64,000 nt of DNA from NCBI GenBank assembly GCA_028877215.1, contig JAPPFJ010000029.1, positions 62,001-126,000 of the forward strand, written 5' to 3'. This document shows, piece by piece, positions 24,951 to 34,339 of this stretch. Origin of the DNA: Gemmatimonadota bacterium (GTDB lineage: Bacteria; Latescibacterota; UBA2968; GCA-2709665). Every line of letters starts with the position of its first letter. Position 1 is the stretch's first letter. The notes below the pieces were generated by a model, which had not been told where the DNA came from, ran no database searches, and saw only the letters and a program-made list of their open reading frames with translations. The position numbers and the translations under genes are program-made.

Positions 24951-26702
24951 CTATTTTTCCGCGCCGTATTGCTTGAGCAAATCGCCTGTGTCTGTGATCT
25001 CGTTGTCGAGTCGAGCGTATTCTCTGTGGCCCTGCGGATTTTCGCTCCAGGCCAGAGGCGTCGCCCACGTCGCACCCGCCAGATTCGGATCCGCGCCCGC
25101 TTCCAGCATGAACCTGGCGAGTTCGGGCCACTCGAAGCGCACCGCCATTGCGAGCGGCGTGGACTGCCTCTCTCCGCCCAGTACGTTCAGTTCAGCCCCG
25201 TGGTCGATCAGCTTTTCCGCGAACACAATACGGTCCTGCTCGGAAACGTGCCAGGTGATTTCCGCGGTCCAGTGAAGGGGAGTGAGACCGCCCTTCCTGT
25301 CGCGTGCATTCGGATCGAACCCGTGATCCAGAAGGCGTTCGAAGCAGGCGTAGAAGTGTTTGGGCCGGGCCTTTCCCGGGTTGCGCGGACATCGTAACCG
25401 CCACATCCGCATGGCCAGGCACAACACGTCGTGCATTTCGCTCTCGGAAAAGACCTGATTCTTTGAGAGACACAGTGTCACGAGATCCGGATGACCGCCG
25501 TGGACCGCGCCCTTAAGAACGTCCTTCGCGCACGATGGATCGGAGTTGACGAGCGCGGCATCGACGGCGATGTTGTCGCTGTTCGAGGCGTAGAATCCAG
25601 GCGCGACACCGTCGTCGAACCCTGGAAATGCGCCGTGCCGCAACAGCAGCTTTTCCATCGCGTCGTTCCCGTTCGCAATCGCCCAGTTCAACGCATTGCC
25701 GGACGCGTCCATCACGGTATGCGCCGATGCACCGTTCTCAAGGAGCAGCGTTGCCATATCCAGATCGTCGTTGAGCGCCGCCGCGTGTAACGGGGCGCCC
25801 CGCTCGGCCACGGGGTACCCTTCGTACTTGTCGTATGGTGTGTCCGGATCCGCGCCACGTTCCAGCAGGAGGCGCACGACCTCGAGGTGTCCCTTGTCGG
25901 CGGCGATCGCAATCGGATACGCGTCCATGCCTGGATAGTTGCGGGCCCAGTCATTCACGGCTTCGGGATCGGTATCGAGGATTCCGCGCGCCCCTTCGAC
26001 GTCGCCGATCGCACAGGCGACCCACAGATCGTATTCCGCTCCCCGTCCCAGCAGAATGCCGCCTATGACCGGCCATAAGGGACTCGGCGGGGGGTCCCAC
26101 CCGCGTTTGGGCCGCGGGCTAAGGGCGAGGTGGATCGGCTTCTTTCCGCGGGCATTCGTTCGATTCGGATCGGCGCCCCCATCCAGGAGTTCCTGAGTCA
26201 CGTCGACATGATGATTCTCCACGGCTGAGTGAAGCGCAGTTTCGCCGTTTCGGTTTACTCCGTGTATCCCCGCAGGGTCAGCATCGAGCAGTTCATTCAC
26301 GCGTTCAAGATCGCCTCTGGCCGCGGCCAGGCACAGCTCGACTCCGGTCTCCGTCTCTCCGGACTGCCGCAACCGCCAGGCTTCCATCGCTTCCGCCACG
26401 TCGGTATGCCCCTGGTGGCGGGCCATATCGATTGCCGACACGCGCTCCCGGTAGGTTATCCGGGTGGGGCTGGCGCCAGCAGCCAGGAGCAGCCTGACCA
26501 CCTCCAGGTGGCCCTCACGCGCAGCGTAGTGAATGGCCTGGTAACCCTGTACCCCGTCCCGGCGCGCGAGATCGGGCTTCCGCTTCAGGATGGCCCGCAC
26601 CGAATCCACGTCGCCCCCACGCGCCGCCTTGCAGATTTCGGCGACACCGGCGGTCTCGTCATCACGGGCCGGTCCGTTCCTGCGAAACTTCCTCTTTGCC
26701 AT
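24951..26702 (-). CDS. ankyrin-repeat protein
   Basis: A 583-residue protein made of at least ten ankyrin repeats, recognisable by repeated G-x-T/A-x-L/I-H-x-A, L-L-x-x-G-A-x-x-x and related phrases, for example QAIHYAAREGHLEVVRLLLAAGA, GETALHSAVENHHVDV, and HLEVVRLLLERGADP. The start at 26702 follows AAAGGGATT. There is no signal peptide; the N-terminus is basic (MAKRKFRRNGPARDDE). Ankyrin repeats bind protein partners; in symbionts such proteins can act on host targets, but nothing here shows secretion. Upstream extension to 26768 is possible but less likely. No enzymatic domain is seen. Confidence 0.88.
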   Translation of the reverse strand: MAKRKFRRNGPARDDETAGVAEICKAARGGDVDSVRAILKRKPDLARRDGVQGYQAIHYAAREGHLEVVRLLLAAGASPTRITYRERVSAIDMARHQGHTDVAEAMEAWRLRQSGETETGVELCLAAARGDLERVNELLDADPAGIHGVNRNGETALHSAVENHHVDVTQELLDGGADPNRTNARGKKPIHLALSPRPKRGWDPPPSPLWPVIGGILLGRGAEYDLWVACAIGDVEGARGILDTDPEAVNDWARNYPGMDAYPIAIAADKGHLEVVRLLLERGADPDTPYDKYEGYPVAERGAPLHAAALNDDLDMATLLLENGASAHTVMDASGNALNWAIANGNDAMEKLLLRHGAFPGFDDGVAPGFYASNSDNIAVDAALVNSDPSCAKDVLKGAVHGGHPDLVTLCLSKNQVFSESEMHDVLCLAMRMWRLRCPRNPGKARPKHFYACFERLLDHGFDPNARDRKGGLTPLHWTAEITWHVSEQDRIVFAEKLIDHGAELNVLGGERQSTPLAMAVRFEWPELARFMLEAGADPNLAGATWATPLAWSENPQGHREYARLDNEITDTGDLLKQYGAEK

Positions 26703-26824
26703 TGCCAGTAATCCCTTTGTCGTCCTCTTCGCTTCCAGGCGCCGTGCTCGCCGTGTCGCGCGAGTCACTCTTCGGCTGGCAAAAAAAACGGCGCGTCTGC
26801 CTGAACTATTCGGAATCGAGGCCG

Positions 26825-28156
26825 TTACTTCACACGGACCGTGAACCGGGAACCGTGTTCTTCCAGCGTTGCATTGTCGAAACGCGCCGAGAGACCATTC
26901 CCGGAAACTTCGACCGTCGTTTTGTCTGTCCTGGTATCCAGTTTGTCGTAACCGACGACCTGAAGCCTTCGTATGCCACTCGAGGTAGGATGAGAACCTG
27001 CGGCTTCCGTCAATGCGCTGACACCGTCCCCGGTTGAATACATCATCTCGAATCGCCCACTGCTTCCGGCGAGTGCGATGTATCTCGTGTGGAGCACGCC
27101 GCCATCGACAATTGTCACGTTGCTGGGGTCCATCCCCGTCACTCGCAGCGGCCGTTTGACTGGCGCTATGACCGTCAGGCTGTTCGCCGTCCGGGACTCG
27201 AACGCCTCTCTCTGTCGGACTCGTCGTTCACGCACGGTCGTTGTATCATATTCAGCGCCGGCTTCGAAATCATCCATTTCGGATCGGGTGAATTCGACAG
27301 TCGCGCCCGACCCTGCCGCATCGTCGAGAGCGCGTGCAAGATAAAGATCCAGTGACTGAGAATCGTCTATCTCCAGATTACCTTTCCAGTCGGGAGCAAA
27401 CGTGTCAAGCAAGACCGCGAGTGCGTGTCCGATCTTGTAAGCGCGGCCCCTGACGTCATCCGCAGGAAAGCCATTTTCAGGCAGATCGACGTTTGTCCTT
27501 CCGACCGAAAGAGCCTCCACGTATGCGGCCAGACCTTCAAGCAGTTCCTCTTGTCTTTCGTACGAGGAGAATCCTGCATCCATCATGCTGAATCGATCTT
27601 TGCGTGCCTCGAGGGCCCGGCGCGTCCAGGAAGATTTCTCCTGCCTGTCGTCCGTTGATAGCGCTCGGCGAAGCGATTCGGTCTCGATACGCCGGAGTTG
27701 CAATAACGCACTTTCGGTCATAGGGTAGAGAAACAGCGTGCGGATGTCTGGCGCCCATGTGGGATGATGCCGGGACTGAAAGACGTGAAACGCCTCGTGA
27801 ATGGCCATCGAGGCAAGATCCACGGGCGTTTGACGTGGAATCGCAGCGTCGGTCAGCAGGCTCGCAACCGGCGTTCCATCGAGGTCGATTGTACTATTCG
27901 CCACCACCGCAGGATGTCTTCCATCGAACAAGAGCGCGGGATAACCACATGCGTTGACTTCCGTAAAACCTTCCGGAACAACGGGATATCGAAAGAGATA
28001 GGTGTTTCGACCGTCATAGTAGGCAACGGGGACCGAAAGAGGATCAAAATTAGGCCATAGCTCTCGTTTCGCAGCCAGGTGCGCGATCTCTCTGGACAAT
28101 TCTGCCGCTCGCGACAGCTCTACGGGTTCTGGCGCCATAAGAAATGGACGGGACAA
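26825..28156 (-). CDS. uncharacterised protein with HExxH metallopeptidase-like motif
   Basis: A 443-residue protein that I cannot place in a named family. It has a zinc-type motif H-E-A-F-H in LASMAIHEAFHVFQ near residues 114-127, and an acidic EELLEGLAAYVEAL region downstream that could supply the third ligand, as in gluzincins. The C-terminal 130 residues are beta-rich. No signal peptide is evident. The likely start is a TTG at 28156 about ten bases after AGGAAGGG; an ATG at 28138 is the alternative. A metallopeptidase role is inference from one motif. It lies directly upstream of the ankyrin gene, with a 120-bp gap. Confidence 0.55.
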   Translation of the reverse strand: MSRPFLMAPEPVELSRAAELSREIAHLAAKRELWPNFDPLSVPVAYYDGRNTYLFRYPVVPEGFTEVNACGYPALLFDGRHPAVVANSTIDLDGTPVASLLTDAAIPRQTPVDLASMAIHEAFHVFQSRHHPTWAPDIRTLFLYPMTESALLQLRRIETESLRRALSTDDRQEKSSWTRRALEARKDRFSMMDAGFSSYERQEELLEGLAAYVEALSVGRTNVDLPENGFPADDVRGRAYKIGHALAVLLDTFAPDWKGNLEIDDSQSLDLYLARALDDAAGSGATVEFTRSEMDDFEAGAEYDTTTVRERRVRQREAFESRTANSLTVIAPVKRPLRVTGMDPSNVTIVDGGVLHTRYIALAGSSGRFEMMYSTGDGVSALTEAAGSHPTSSGIRRLQVVGYDKLDTRTDKTTVEVSGNGLSARFDNATLEEHGSRFTVRVK

Positions 28157-28183
28157 TTGAATACGACCCTTCCTGAATCATGC

Positions 28184-30508
28184 CTAAATCAGATCCGCGG
28201 TCTCTACGAGTTTCCACGTGTTTCCCCGGTCCGGGGACATCATCAGCGAGCGGCGGCTGTCCGGGTGGTCATTCCGGTAAAACCAGTACGTCGAAAAGTA
28301 GTCGTACGAGAGGAACAGCCGCCCGATACGGTCAATGGTGAGGCGGTGGTAGAAGACGCTGTATTCGGAGAACGGCGGCACGACAAGGACACGGGGTTCC
28401 TGCCAGGCGCCGCCCAGGGGGCGCTGCTGATGGGCGAGCGTCGCATAGTTGCCGGCCGGGAAGTAGCTTGTGCCGTTCCACCAGAGTCTGAAGGCAGAAT
28501 GCAACGTGTCTTCCGGGTCGCAGACGAAGCCGATGTAGGTCTGCCGGGCGTCCGGCCAGGCTTCCCGGGGCTCCGTCCAGCCGGAATCAGCCGTGTTCGA
28601 AGCCAGTGACCGGGCATACGGAAACGGGCATCCGTGGGTGCCGGACAGCGCATGCAGATAGCCCTGCCCGTCCATGGTGATGCTGGGAGAATTGTGGATA
28701 TCGTTTGCGGGGGGGCCGTAGCCGACCAGTGCGGGCGCGCCCATCTCCCGCGTTTCCCTGTCGATGGTGGCGACGTACGTCGGCACGCCGGGAACGTCTT
28801 CGTTCGGGTCGGTCGCTTCGGCCCAGATGACGTGCACCTTGCCTTCTCTGGAGACAACCGAAGCCGGAATACCGGAGTGCTGGGAGAGACCGATGCACCG
28901 ATCGGAGATGAGTATCGGTTCGCCCAGCGACAGCCCGTGAGATGTCTTCTCGGGCAGGAAAAGCTCCAGGTCGTTGACCTTTCGCCAGAAAAGGCGCGCA
29001 TCTTCCGCGGTACGGGCGTAGCGGAGAACGGGAGGCGGACCGTCACAGGAATTATGGCCGGTAAACCACTCGATATCGAATGTACGCGGACAATCCTCCC
29101 TGCCGGGAATCGCGCACGCGGAGAACGTGCGGCCCTGGTCCGCGGAATACAGCAAGTTGGGTTGACCGTTGACATTTGCTACAATATATAGTAGATTCTC
29201 CGCGTCGAAGGCAATCTTGGTGGATGCGTTTCCATCAGCGGCGTTGTCAAAGCCACGTACGGAACTTCCGAAGTCGGATTCGATCCAGCGACCGTCGCGC
29301 AAGGCGCTGATCCCATTTCCTGTCGTTACGTATGGCCGGTTTTCGAGATCGAAATAGATCTGGTTCTCTACGGGGCAATCGGGCACAAAACCAAATTGTG
29401 CGTTCTCATGTTCGTAAGGCTTCAATACCAACGGGAGGCGGAGGGGTCGTTGAACCGGTGAAGTTCCGGTCCTGAGCGTTAACGTGGAATACGTGGATAC
29501 TTCGGGGTAGGTTTCTGACGTGGCCCTCAGCCGGCACGCAAGGGATTCATCTTCGCCTGTGGAATCGGGCATCTGGTATTGGGCGATGACCCGCGCGCAC
29601 TCCATCGCGCCAAGATTGACGGTGTCCTCGGAGAGTTGCACGGGAAGGGCGGCCGCCCCATCGCATTCTGGCGTCAGACGCACTGTCTGCGGGCTGTTGG
29701 AACTGTTCCTGACCTGGAAGTCGATCGCACCGGACGCACCCGGGCGGACGTTCAGGTTTCGGTTGTAGGGTGTGAGCAACCAGCGACAGGCGTGGAGGGG
29801 GAAGAAAGTCTCTAGGTGCGGGGTCCAGTAGGACATATTCGCGTGCGGGTCGTCGTCGGTCCAGCGCGTGACGCCATCGATGTGGATAACGGCTTGCTGG
29901 GCGGGCAGGTGGAGGCGCCAGGGCGTGGGACGGAGAGCGCGTGCCGGGAACGTATGCGTGACGCGTCCGCCCCGAACCTTAAGGGTATCTACGGTGCTGC
30001 CGGAAGCATCGAATACGGACAGCGCTTTCACAGAACGGGGCAGGTCTACGATCTCCACGGCGAACGCATCGCGGGGAGGAAGAAAGCAGACGTCACCGGA
30101 ATGCTCCGGCGCGAGCAGGACGATGGGTTCCTCGTGCCTGGCGTCCTTGTGACCGCGGGAAGTCTCGATAAGGTAGTGCCTGCAGTTGGTCCGAAACGCC
30201 CAGACGATCTCTTCACCGTACCTGTCGTTGGAGATCGTGATGTTGAGTTTGTAGATCCCTTTGTGGTTGACATGCGTCGACAACCGTGTATGTTGAATAG
30301 GGCCGTTGCCATCGCCCGGGCCGGTGTCGGGGAGCGTCTCCTCCTGTACGACCTTTCGGTCGGGCGTTACCAATAGCGCTCGCAGGTCCGTGCGGCGGTT
30401 GTGGACGTTGCGGTCGCGTTTCTGCAGGTCAATGGCAAGCTCACCGGGTGTGGCCAGAAAATACGCGCCTCCGGCGCCGCCTATACCCCATCGAATTGTC
30501 GAATCCAT
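28184..30508 (-). CDS. large BNR/sialidase-like propeller protein of unknown function
   Basis: A 774-residue protein with no clear signal peptide. The N-terminal half is beta-sandwich-like without a recognised family. The C-terminal half has repeated S-x-D-x-G-x-T/x-W and D-x-x-x-x-x-Y type segments (LLYSADQGRTFSAC, MMSPDRGNTWKLVE) and similarity in style to BNR_4 propellers, used in polysaccharide lyases and neuraminidase-like proteins. The ATG at 30508 follows GGAGGCGACAACC, a strong site. A longer upstream frame to 30574 is not supported. Its substrate is unknown, but it fits a glycan-handling lifestyle alongside the sulfatase and lactonases. The 296-bp gap to the tonB gene carries a tandem motif at 30783. 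Confidence 0.6.
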   Translation of the reverse strand: MDSTIRWGIGGAGGAYFLATPGELAIDLQKRDRNVHNRRTDLRALLVTPDRKVVQEETLPDTGPGDGNGPIQHTRLSTHVNHKGIYKLNITISNDRYGEEIVWAFRTNCRHYLIETSRGHKDARHEEPIVLLAPEHSGDVCFLPPRDAFAVEIVDLPRSVKALSVFDASGSTVDTLKVRGGRVTHTFPARALRPTPWRLHLPAQQAVIHIDGVTRWTDDDPHANMSYWTPHLETFFPLHACRWLLTPYNRNLNVRPGASGAIDFQVRNSSNSPQTVRLTPECDGAAALPVQLSEDTVNLGAMECARVIAQYQMPDSTGEDESLACRLRATSETYPEVSTYSTLTLRTGTSPVQRPLRLPLVLKPYEHENAQFGFVPDCPVENQIYFDLENRPYVTTGNGISALRDGRWIESDFGSSVRGFDNAADGNASTKIAFDAENLLYIVANVNGQPNLLYSADQGRTFSACAIPGREDCPRTFDIEWFTGHNSCDGPPPVLRYARTAEDARLFWRKVNDLELFLPEKTSHGLSLGEPILISDRCIGLSQHSGIPASVVSREGKVHVIWAEATDPNEDVPGVPTYVATIDRETREMGAPALVGYGPPANDIHNSPSITMDGQGYLHALSGTHGCPFPYARSLASNTADSGWTEPREAWPDARQTYIGFVCDPEDTLHSAFRLWWNGTSYFPAGNYATLAHQQRPLGGAWQEPRVLVVPPFSEYSVFYHRLTIDRIGRLFLSYDYFSTYWFYRNDHPDSRRSLMMSPDRGNTWKLVETADLI

Positions 30509-30782
30509 GGTTGTCGCCTCCGGTTTGCCGTGGATGTCCCGTACGTGTACAAGTATAAGGTTGAGAGGCGTCAATCAAAACGAAAATAAGCCGGGGGCAG
30601 AATCTGGGGATTTGCTTTTCGTGGGGTCGAGGCGGGTATGTTTCGCCCTGGTACCGCGAGACACAAAGCTGGAATTTTGGAACGAAGAAGCGGATTGCGA
30701 AGTCGAAAAGCCATGAAGGACCCACGTTTCGATGTCGGCCTTTCCATGGAGGCTGTAGATTCACAACCTTGACGTGACCGGT

Positions 30783-30802
30783 CCGTAACATTCCGTAACA
30801 TT
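30783..30802 (+). repeat. tandem decamer CCGTAACATT x2 before tonB
   Basis: Two exact copies of CCGTAACATT end to end, about 70 bp upstream of the tonB start. A related CCGTTACATT lies at 31682-31691 before the next gene, so the motif may be a regulatory site or part of the promoter. Confidence 0.4.
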
Positions 30803-30870
30803 AAGAATATACATTGTGCAGCTGATGGTTTTTGTCGCGTTTTGGTACACATACCGTGAGGGGGGGCAAG

Positions 30871-31641
30871 ATGAAGTTCGTGCTGCATCGGTTTGAAGGA
30901 TCCATCCTGTCGACTCTGGCCGCCCAGCGGGATAAACGCAAGCGCTTTCAGTTGCTTCTTGCGGATCGGCGGACCGGCGTCCAGGTGGAAAAACGGGACA
31001 AGGACCCGGAGGCGGACCTGAAGCGGCGGTATGGACAGGTTCTCGGCCTTTCCTTCGCGCTTTCCGTCGGGTTGCATGCCGGAATCGCCGTTCTGTTTCC
31101 AACCCTGGATATTCAGGCCACAACTTCGAAGCCGGAACAGATTATCATTCATGTCGAGGACCTTCCCGAGACCCGGCAGATCACACGTCCGCCACCGCCG
31201 CCCCGTCCGGCCATTCCCATTGAAACCGAAGACGAGAACGTCCCGGACGACATGACGATCGAGACCACCGATCTCGAACTGGAAGACGTGCCGGTGGATC
31301 TGCCGCCGCCGCCGACGGCAGAAAGCGAGGCCGTTCTTATCGAAGAGGAGGAAATACTGGAGGTGTGGAAGGTGGAGCAGAAGCCGAGGCTGATCAGAAG
31401 GGCGCTTCCGGTGTATCCCCAGTTTGCGCTTCGGGCCGGCCTGCAAGGATCCGTGATGCTGAAAGTGCTTCTTGGCCGGGACGGCAAGGCGGAACAGATC
31501 CAGGTGCTGAAGGGCGAGGAGATCTTCCGGGCATCGGCCAAAGACGCCGTGAGCAAGTTTCTGTTCGAGCCGGCCCGTCAAAGCGACCGGCCCGTTAAAG
31601 TGTGGCTGGTGGTCCCGATCCACTTCAAGCTGCAGGATTGA
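30871..31641 (+). CDS. TonB family energy transducer
   Basis: A 256-residue TonB. A cytoplasmic N-terminal stretch of about 55 residues precedes a single transmembrane helix near residues 56-78 (GLSFALSVGLHAGIAVLF), followed by a proline-rich acidic periplasmic spacer (THRPPPPPRP-like, residues 100-150) and a C-terminal TonB domain (about 165-256) including YPQFALRAGLQGSVMLKVLLG and KFLFEPARQ. The long N-terminal extension is unusual. The ATG at 30871 has GAGGGGGG about five bases upstream. ExbB/ExbD are not next to it. It could energise the receptor at 12216. TonB of this type also occurs in Bacteroidetes. Confidence 0.9.
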   Translation: MKFVLHRFEGSILSTLAAQRDKRKRFQLLLADRRTGVQVEKRDKDPEADLKRRYGQVLGLSFALSVGLHAGIAVLFPTLDIQATTSKPEQIIIHVEDLPETRQITRPPPPPRPAIPIETEDENVPDDMTIETTDLELEDVPVDLPPPPTAESEAVLIEEEEILEVWKVEQKPRLIRRALPVYPQFALRAGLQGSVMLKVLLGRDGKAEQIQVLKGEEIFRASAKDAVSKFLFEPARQSDRPVKVWLVVPIHFKLQD

Positions 31642-31662
31642 GTCTGCGCGAAATCCGAATCA

Positions 31663-31691
31663 TTGCAATATGGCGGAAAATCCGTTACATT
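31663..31691 (+). promoter_or_regulatory. promoter for the periplasmic binding protein gene
   Basis: TTGCAA (31663-31668), a 17-bp spacer, TACATT (31686-31691), about 87 bp before the start at 31778. The -10 overlaps the CCGTTACATT motif noted before tonB. Confidence 0.45.
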
Positions 31692-31777
31692 CATTAATTG
31701 AGTGCGGCGTCCCGAGACGGTGTTTCAGTCATTCGTGGACGGCCAGGAGCTGAAATTCACAATTGCAAACGTAACCT

Positions 31778-32914
31778 ATGGGGTCAGCCTTGTTAACCAG
31801 GATTCGCAGTCTGTTCGTTTTCTCGCTCGTCGCTGCCGTGAGCTGGGGCTGCGCTGCAGAAGGTCTGCCCGAAAAGATCGAGATCGGCGTCGCACTCCCG
31901 CTGACCGGCCCGCAGATCTTATACGGCGCGCCGGCGTGGGAAGGCATCCAGTTCGCCCTTGAAGAAATCAACGGTTCATCGATCCTCGGTGGCTCAAGTA
32001 TCGAGTTCATCAGGGAGGATTCCCGAGGCACGGTTGATGCCGCCACGAAAGCGTTCAATAAACTCATCAAAGAGGACGGTGTGTCGGTCATCCTGGGTCC
32101 CGGTATCTCAACCGTGGCGAAGGAGGTGTTTCCGATCGCTCAACAGAGCGGGGTTCTGGCTTTAAGTCCGACGTCGACCGCCGTCGGCCTGAGCGCGATC
32201 GGCGACTATATCTTTCGCACAGGCCTTAACGTTGGCACGCTCGCTCCAGGGGCCGTCAAGGGTACGAAGGAGAAACTTAGGTATCGACGAGTGGCGATTA
32301 TGGTCGATTCGACCGACGTGTATTCCCTCAGCCTGGACGAGGAATTGCGCAACGCCCTGGCCGACAACGATGTCCGGATTCTGACAAGGGAGACGTTTGC
32401 AACGGGCGACACCTCGTTTGCCGACCAGTTGGGCAGAATAATGGCTCTGAAGCCACAGGCGGTGTTTGTCTCGTGCCTGGCGGCGGAGATGATTCAAGTT
32501 CTGGTCAACGCCCGTGAGGTTGGCATCCCTTCAACGATTCCTATGATTATGCCTGAACTGTCCCTGGCCGAAGTCAGGAAAGCGGGCGACGCCGCCGAAG
32601 GCGCGATTTCCGTATTGAGTTGGGCAAGCAACGCTTCCACACCCGGGAACCAGGCCTTCGTTGAAAATTACATCGCCAGGTACGGCTATGAACCGCATCC
32701 ATGGGGCGCGATTTCTTACGTCTCGCTGCTTGTTCTCGCCGAAGCAATAGCGGAAACCGGATCGATGGACGCGAGTGCGATCAAACGCGCGATGATCAAT
32801 ACCCGGGAGGTCGATACGATTCTGGGGCGTTTCTCGTTCAATCCCGATGGCGACGCGGTTTACAATCCAATTGTGCTGAAGGTGCGGAACGGCGCCTTTG
32901 AAGTCTTCAAGTAA
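31778..32914 (+). CDS. ABC-type substrate-binding protein (branched-chain amino-acid type, Peripla_BP_6)
   Basis: A 378-residue type I periplasmic binding protein. A signal sequence ends VAAVSWGCAAE at residues 18-28; the SWGC is a weak lipobox (Ser at -3), so this may be a lipoprotein. The body begins EIGVALPLTGPQILYG and has two Rossmann-like lobes, with VILGPGISTVAKEVFPIAQQ, typical of LivJ/amide-binding AmiC-like proteins. Permease and ATPase genes are not next to it, so it is an orphan binding protein, perhaps partnering with a transporter elsewhere or acting as a sensor. A terminator follows at 33012. No ligand can be inferred. Confidence 0.86.
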   Translation: MGSALLTRIRSLFVFSLVAAVSWGCAAEGLPEKIEIGVALPLTGPQILYGAPAWEGIQFALEEINGSSILGGSSIEFIREDSRGTVDAATKAFNKLIKEDGVSVILGPGISTVAKEVFPIAQQSGVLALSPTSTAVGLSAIGDYIFRTGLNVGTLAPGAVKGTKEKLRYRRVAIMVDSTDVYSLSLDEELRNALADNDVRILTRETFATGDTSFADQLGRIMALKPQAVFVSCLAAEMIQVLVNAREVGIPSTIPMIMPELSLAEVRKAGDAAEGAISVLSWASNASTPGNQAFVENYIARYGYEPHPWGAISYVSLLVLAEAIAETGSMDASAIKRAMINTREVDTILGRFSFNPDGDAVYNPIVLKVRNGAFEVFK

Positions 32915-33011
32915 GCCAATCCATGGTCCCTGCTGAGATATTGGGCACTCAGGTCCCTTTTTCCGGATATCCTTGAAGCAACCCCCTTAATTAGAGACTC
33001 GTACACCCACA

Positions 33012-33038
33012 GGGCTCCGGTTTTTCCGGGGCCCTTTT
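33012..33038 (+). terminator. rho-independent terminator after the binding-protein gene
   Basis: The stem GGGCTCCGG (33012-33020) pairs with CCGGGGCCC (33026-33034), with one G-T pair, then TTTT. Confidence 0.75.
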
Positions 33039-33056
33039 CGCGTTCCATTTTTCGAC

Positions 33057-33085
33057 GTAGGGGCAGGTTTCAAACCTGCCCCTAC
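33057..33085 (+). repeat. palindromic intergenic repeat, family B (perfect arms)
   Basis: GTAGGGGCAGGTTT followed by AAACCTGCCCCTAC, a near-perfect 14-bp inverted repeat around one central base. It is the most symmetrical member of family B in this window. Confidence 0.7.
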
Positions 33086-33105
33086 AAATCCCTCGGACTA
33101 ACCGC

Positions 33106-34176
33106 TCAGAGCTTCGTCTCCAGGAACGCGTATCCCATTTCGCGTTGCGCGTCGGCGAAGCCGTGGCCTTCTTCGTGCAGGACCTGGCGGAAGTTTTCCC
33201 TGGCGCCATATAGCGAAAAGACGCGCGTGACGGATTCGCCCATGCGTTCCAGAACCGGGCGCGTGAGACGGGTTTCCTCCAGGCTGTACTTAAAGTCGTT
33301 GAGCGCCGTGATGTGCATGATGGCGCGGGGCGCGGCCAGGGCCAGGTATTCGTGGAGTTCGATCGGGAAAGGTTTGCCGGTTTGACAGTACGGCCTCAGA
33401 AAGGGGCGCCCCACCCACCAGCCGGTGCGCGCATTGTTGAACGGGTTTTTGGAAAACCTGGCGGGCCAGTCGCCGCAACTTGCCACGCCGGCAGAGATGC
33501 GCGGTTCGAGCGCCATCGCATGAATGGTGATCCCGCCCCCCTGCGAATGGCCGATGGATCCGATGCGTCCATCGTCCGCCTCGGGGATGGTTTCGAGCAG
33601 ATCGACCGCGCGGCTGAGGTCCCACAGGTCCTTGCCGCGGACGGACCATTCGGGAAATTTCTCATAGAAGGGCGCGGTGTCGAAGTCGCGCAGGCCCTCG
33701 TATTTCCGTTGATTGGCGCTCAACAGGTCGTACGCCAGCGTGACGAAGCCGCGCCGGACCAGGTGAAGCGCATAGGCGCGGTCCCGGCCCTTCTCGGACG
33801 GATCGTTGCCGATAACCTGCTCTCTCCCGTACGGCGTGGTGGGGTGGATGCAGAGTACGGCCGGCGCAGTACCGTTCAGTCCCGCGGGGATGAGCGCGTC
33901 GGCGACAATCCGCTCATCCGGCGCGACGTTGTACGCAATGCTTCGCTTGACGTGGTCACCGTGGTCGGTTTCCGAGACAATCTCGGCGTCCAACGGAGGG
34001 ACTTCCGTGGGACCTCGACCCAGGGTCTGACGGAAGATGGCCCGAAGCGCCTCCGCCTTCGTTTCCCATTCTTCCACGGTGTCGATTCTACCGATATGCG
34101 ACGCCCCGCCGCCCATCGTGAGGCCGTCTCCGCCTCTTCGGATTTCCAGCAGGTCGTCGAATGAGATGTCGGTCAT
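33106..34176 (-). CDS. alpha/beta hydrolase (acetyl-xylan esterase / dienelactone-hydrolase-like)
   Basis: A 356-residue alpha/beta hydrolase. Nucleophile elbow GHSQGG (in RIGSIGHSQGGGITIHAMAL), an oxyanion-like VLCIHPTTPYGRE block, and a C-terminal histidine in LHEEGHGFADAQ supply the triad, with an Asp in FKYSLEE or nearby. Family members de-esterify acetylated sugars or act on dienelactones. The ATG at 34176 follows ACGGAGAC; a longer frame back to 34479 lies in repeat DNA and is not used. No signal peptide. It could remove esters from plant or algal polysaccharides, in keeping with the sulfatase and lactonase genes. The neighbouring region to 35066 is repeat-rich and without genes. Confidence 0.8.
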   Translation of the reverse strand: MTDISFDDLLEIRRGGDGLTMGGGASHIGRIDTVEEWETKAEALRAIFRQTLGRGPTEVPPLDAEIVSETDHGDHVKRSIAYNVAPDERIVADALIPAGLNGTAPAVLCIHPTTPYGREQVIGNDPSEKGRDRAYALHLVRRGFVTLAYDLLSANQRKYEGLRDFDTAPFYEKFPEWSVRGKDLWDLSRAVDLLETIPEADDGRIGSIGHSQGGGITIHAMALEPRISAGVASCGDWPARFSKNPFNNARTGWWVGRPFLRPYCQTGKPFPIELHEYLALAAPRAIMHITALNDFKYSLEETRLTRPVLERMGESVTRVFSLYGARENFRQVLHEEGHGFADAQREMGYAFLETKL

Positions 34177-34339
34177 ATATGTCTCCGTTTGCGTGAGCAT
34201 GCGCGATGGGGAATTATGCAACATGGATGAACAGGATAGACAGGATGAAAGGTACCCGGCGGGTGTATGCCTGCGCATCGTTGCCTGCAATATAAACAAT
34301 CGACTGTCAGGCAAAAAGCAGCTATCAGTCGTCAGCCAG

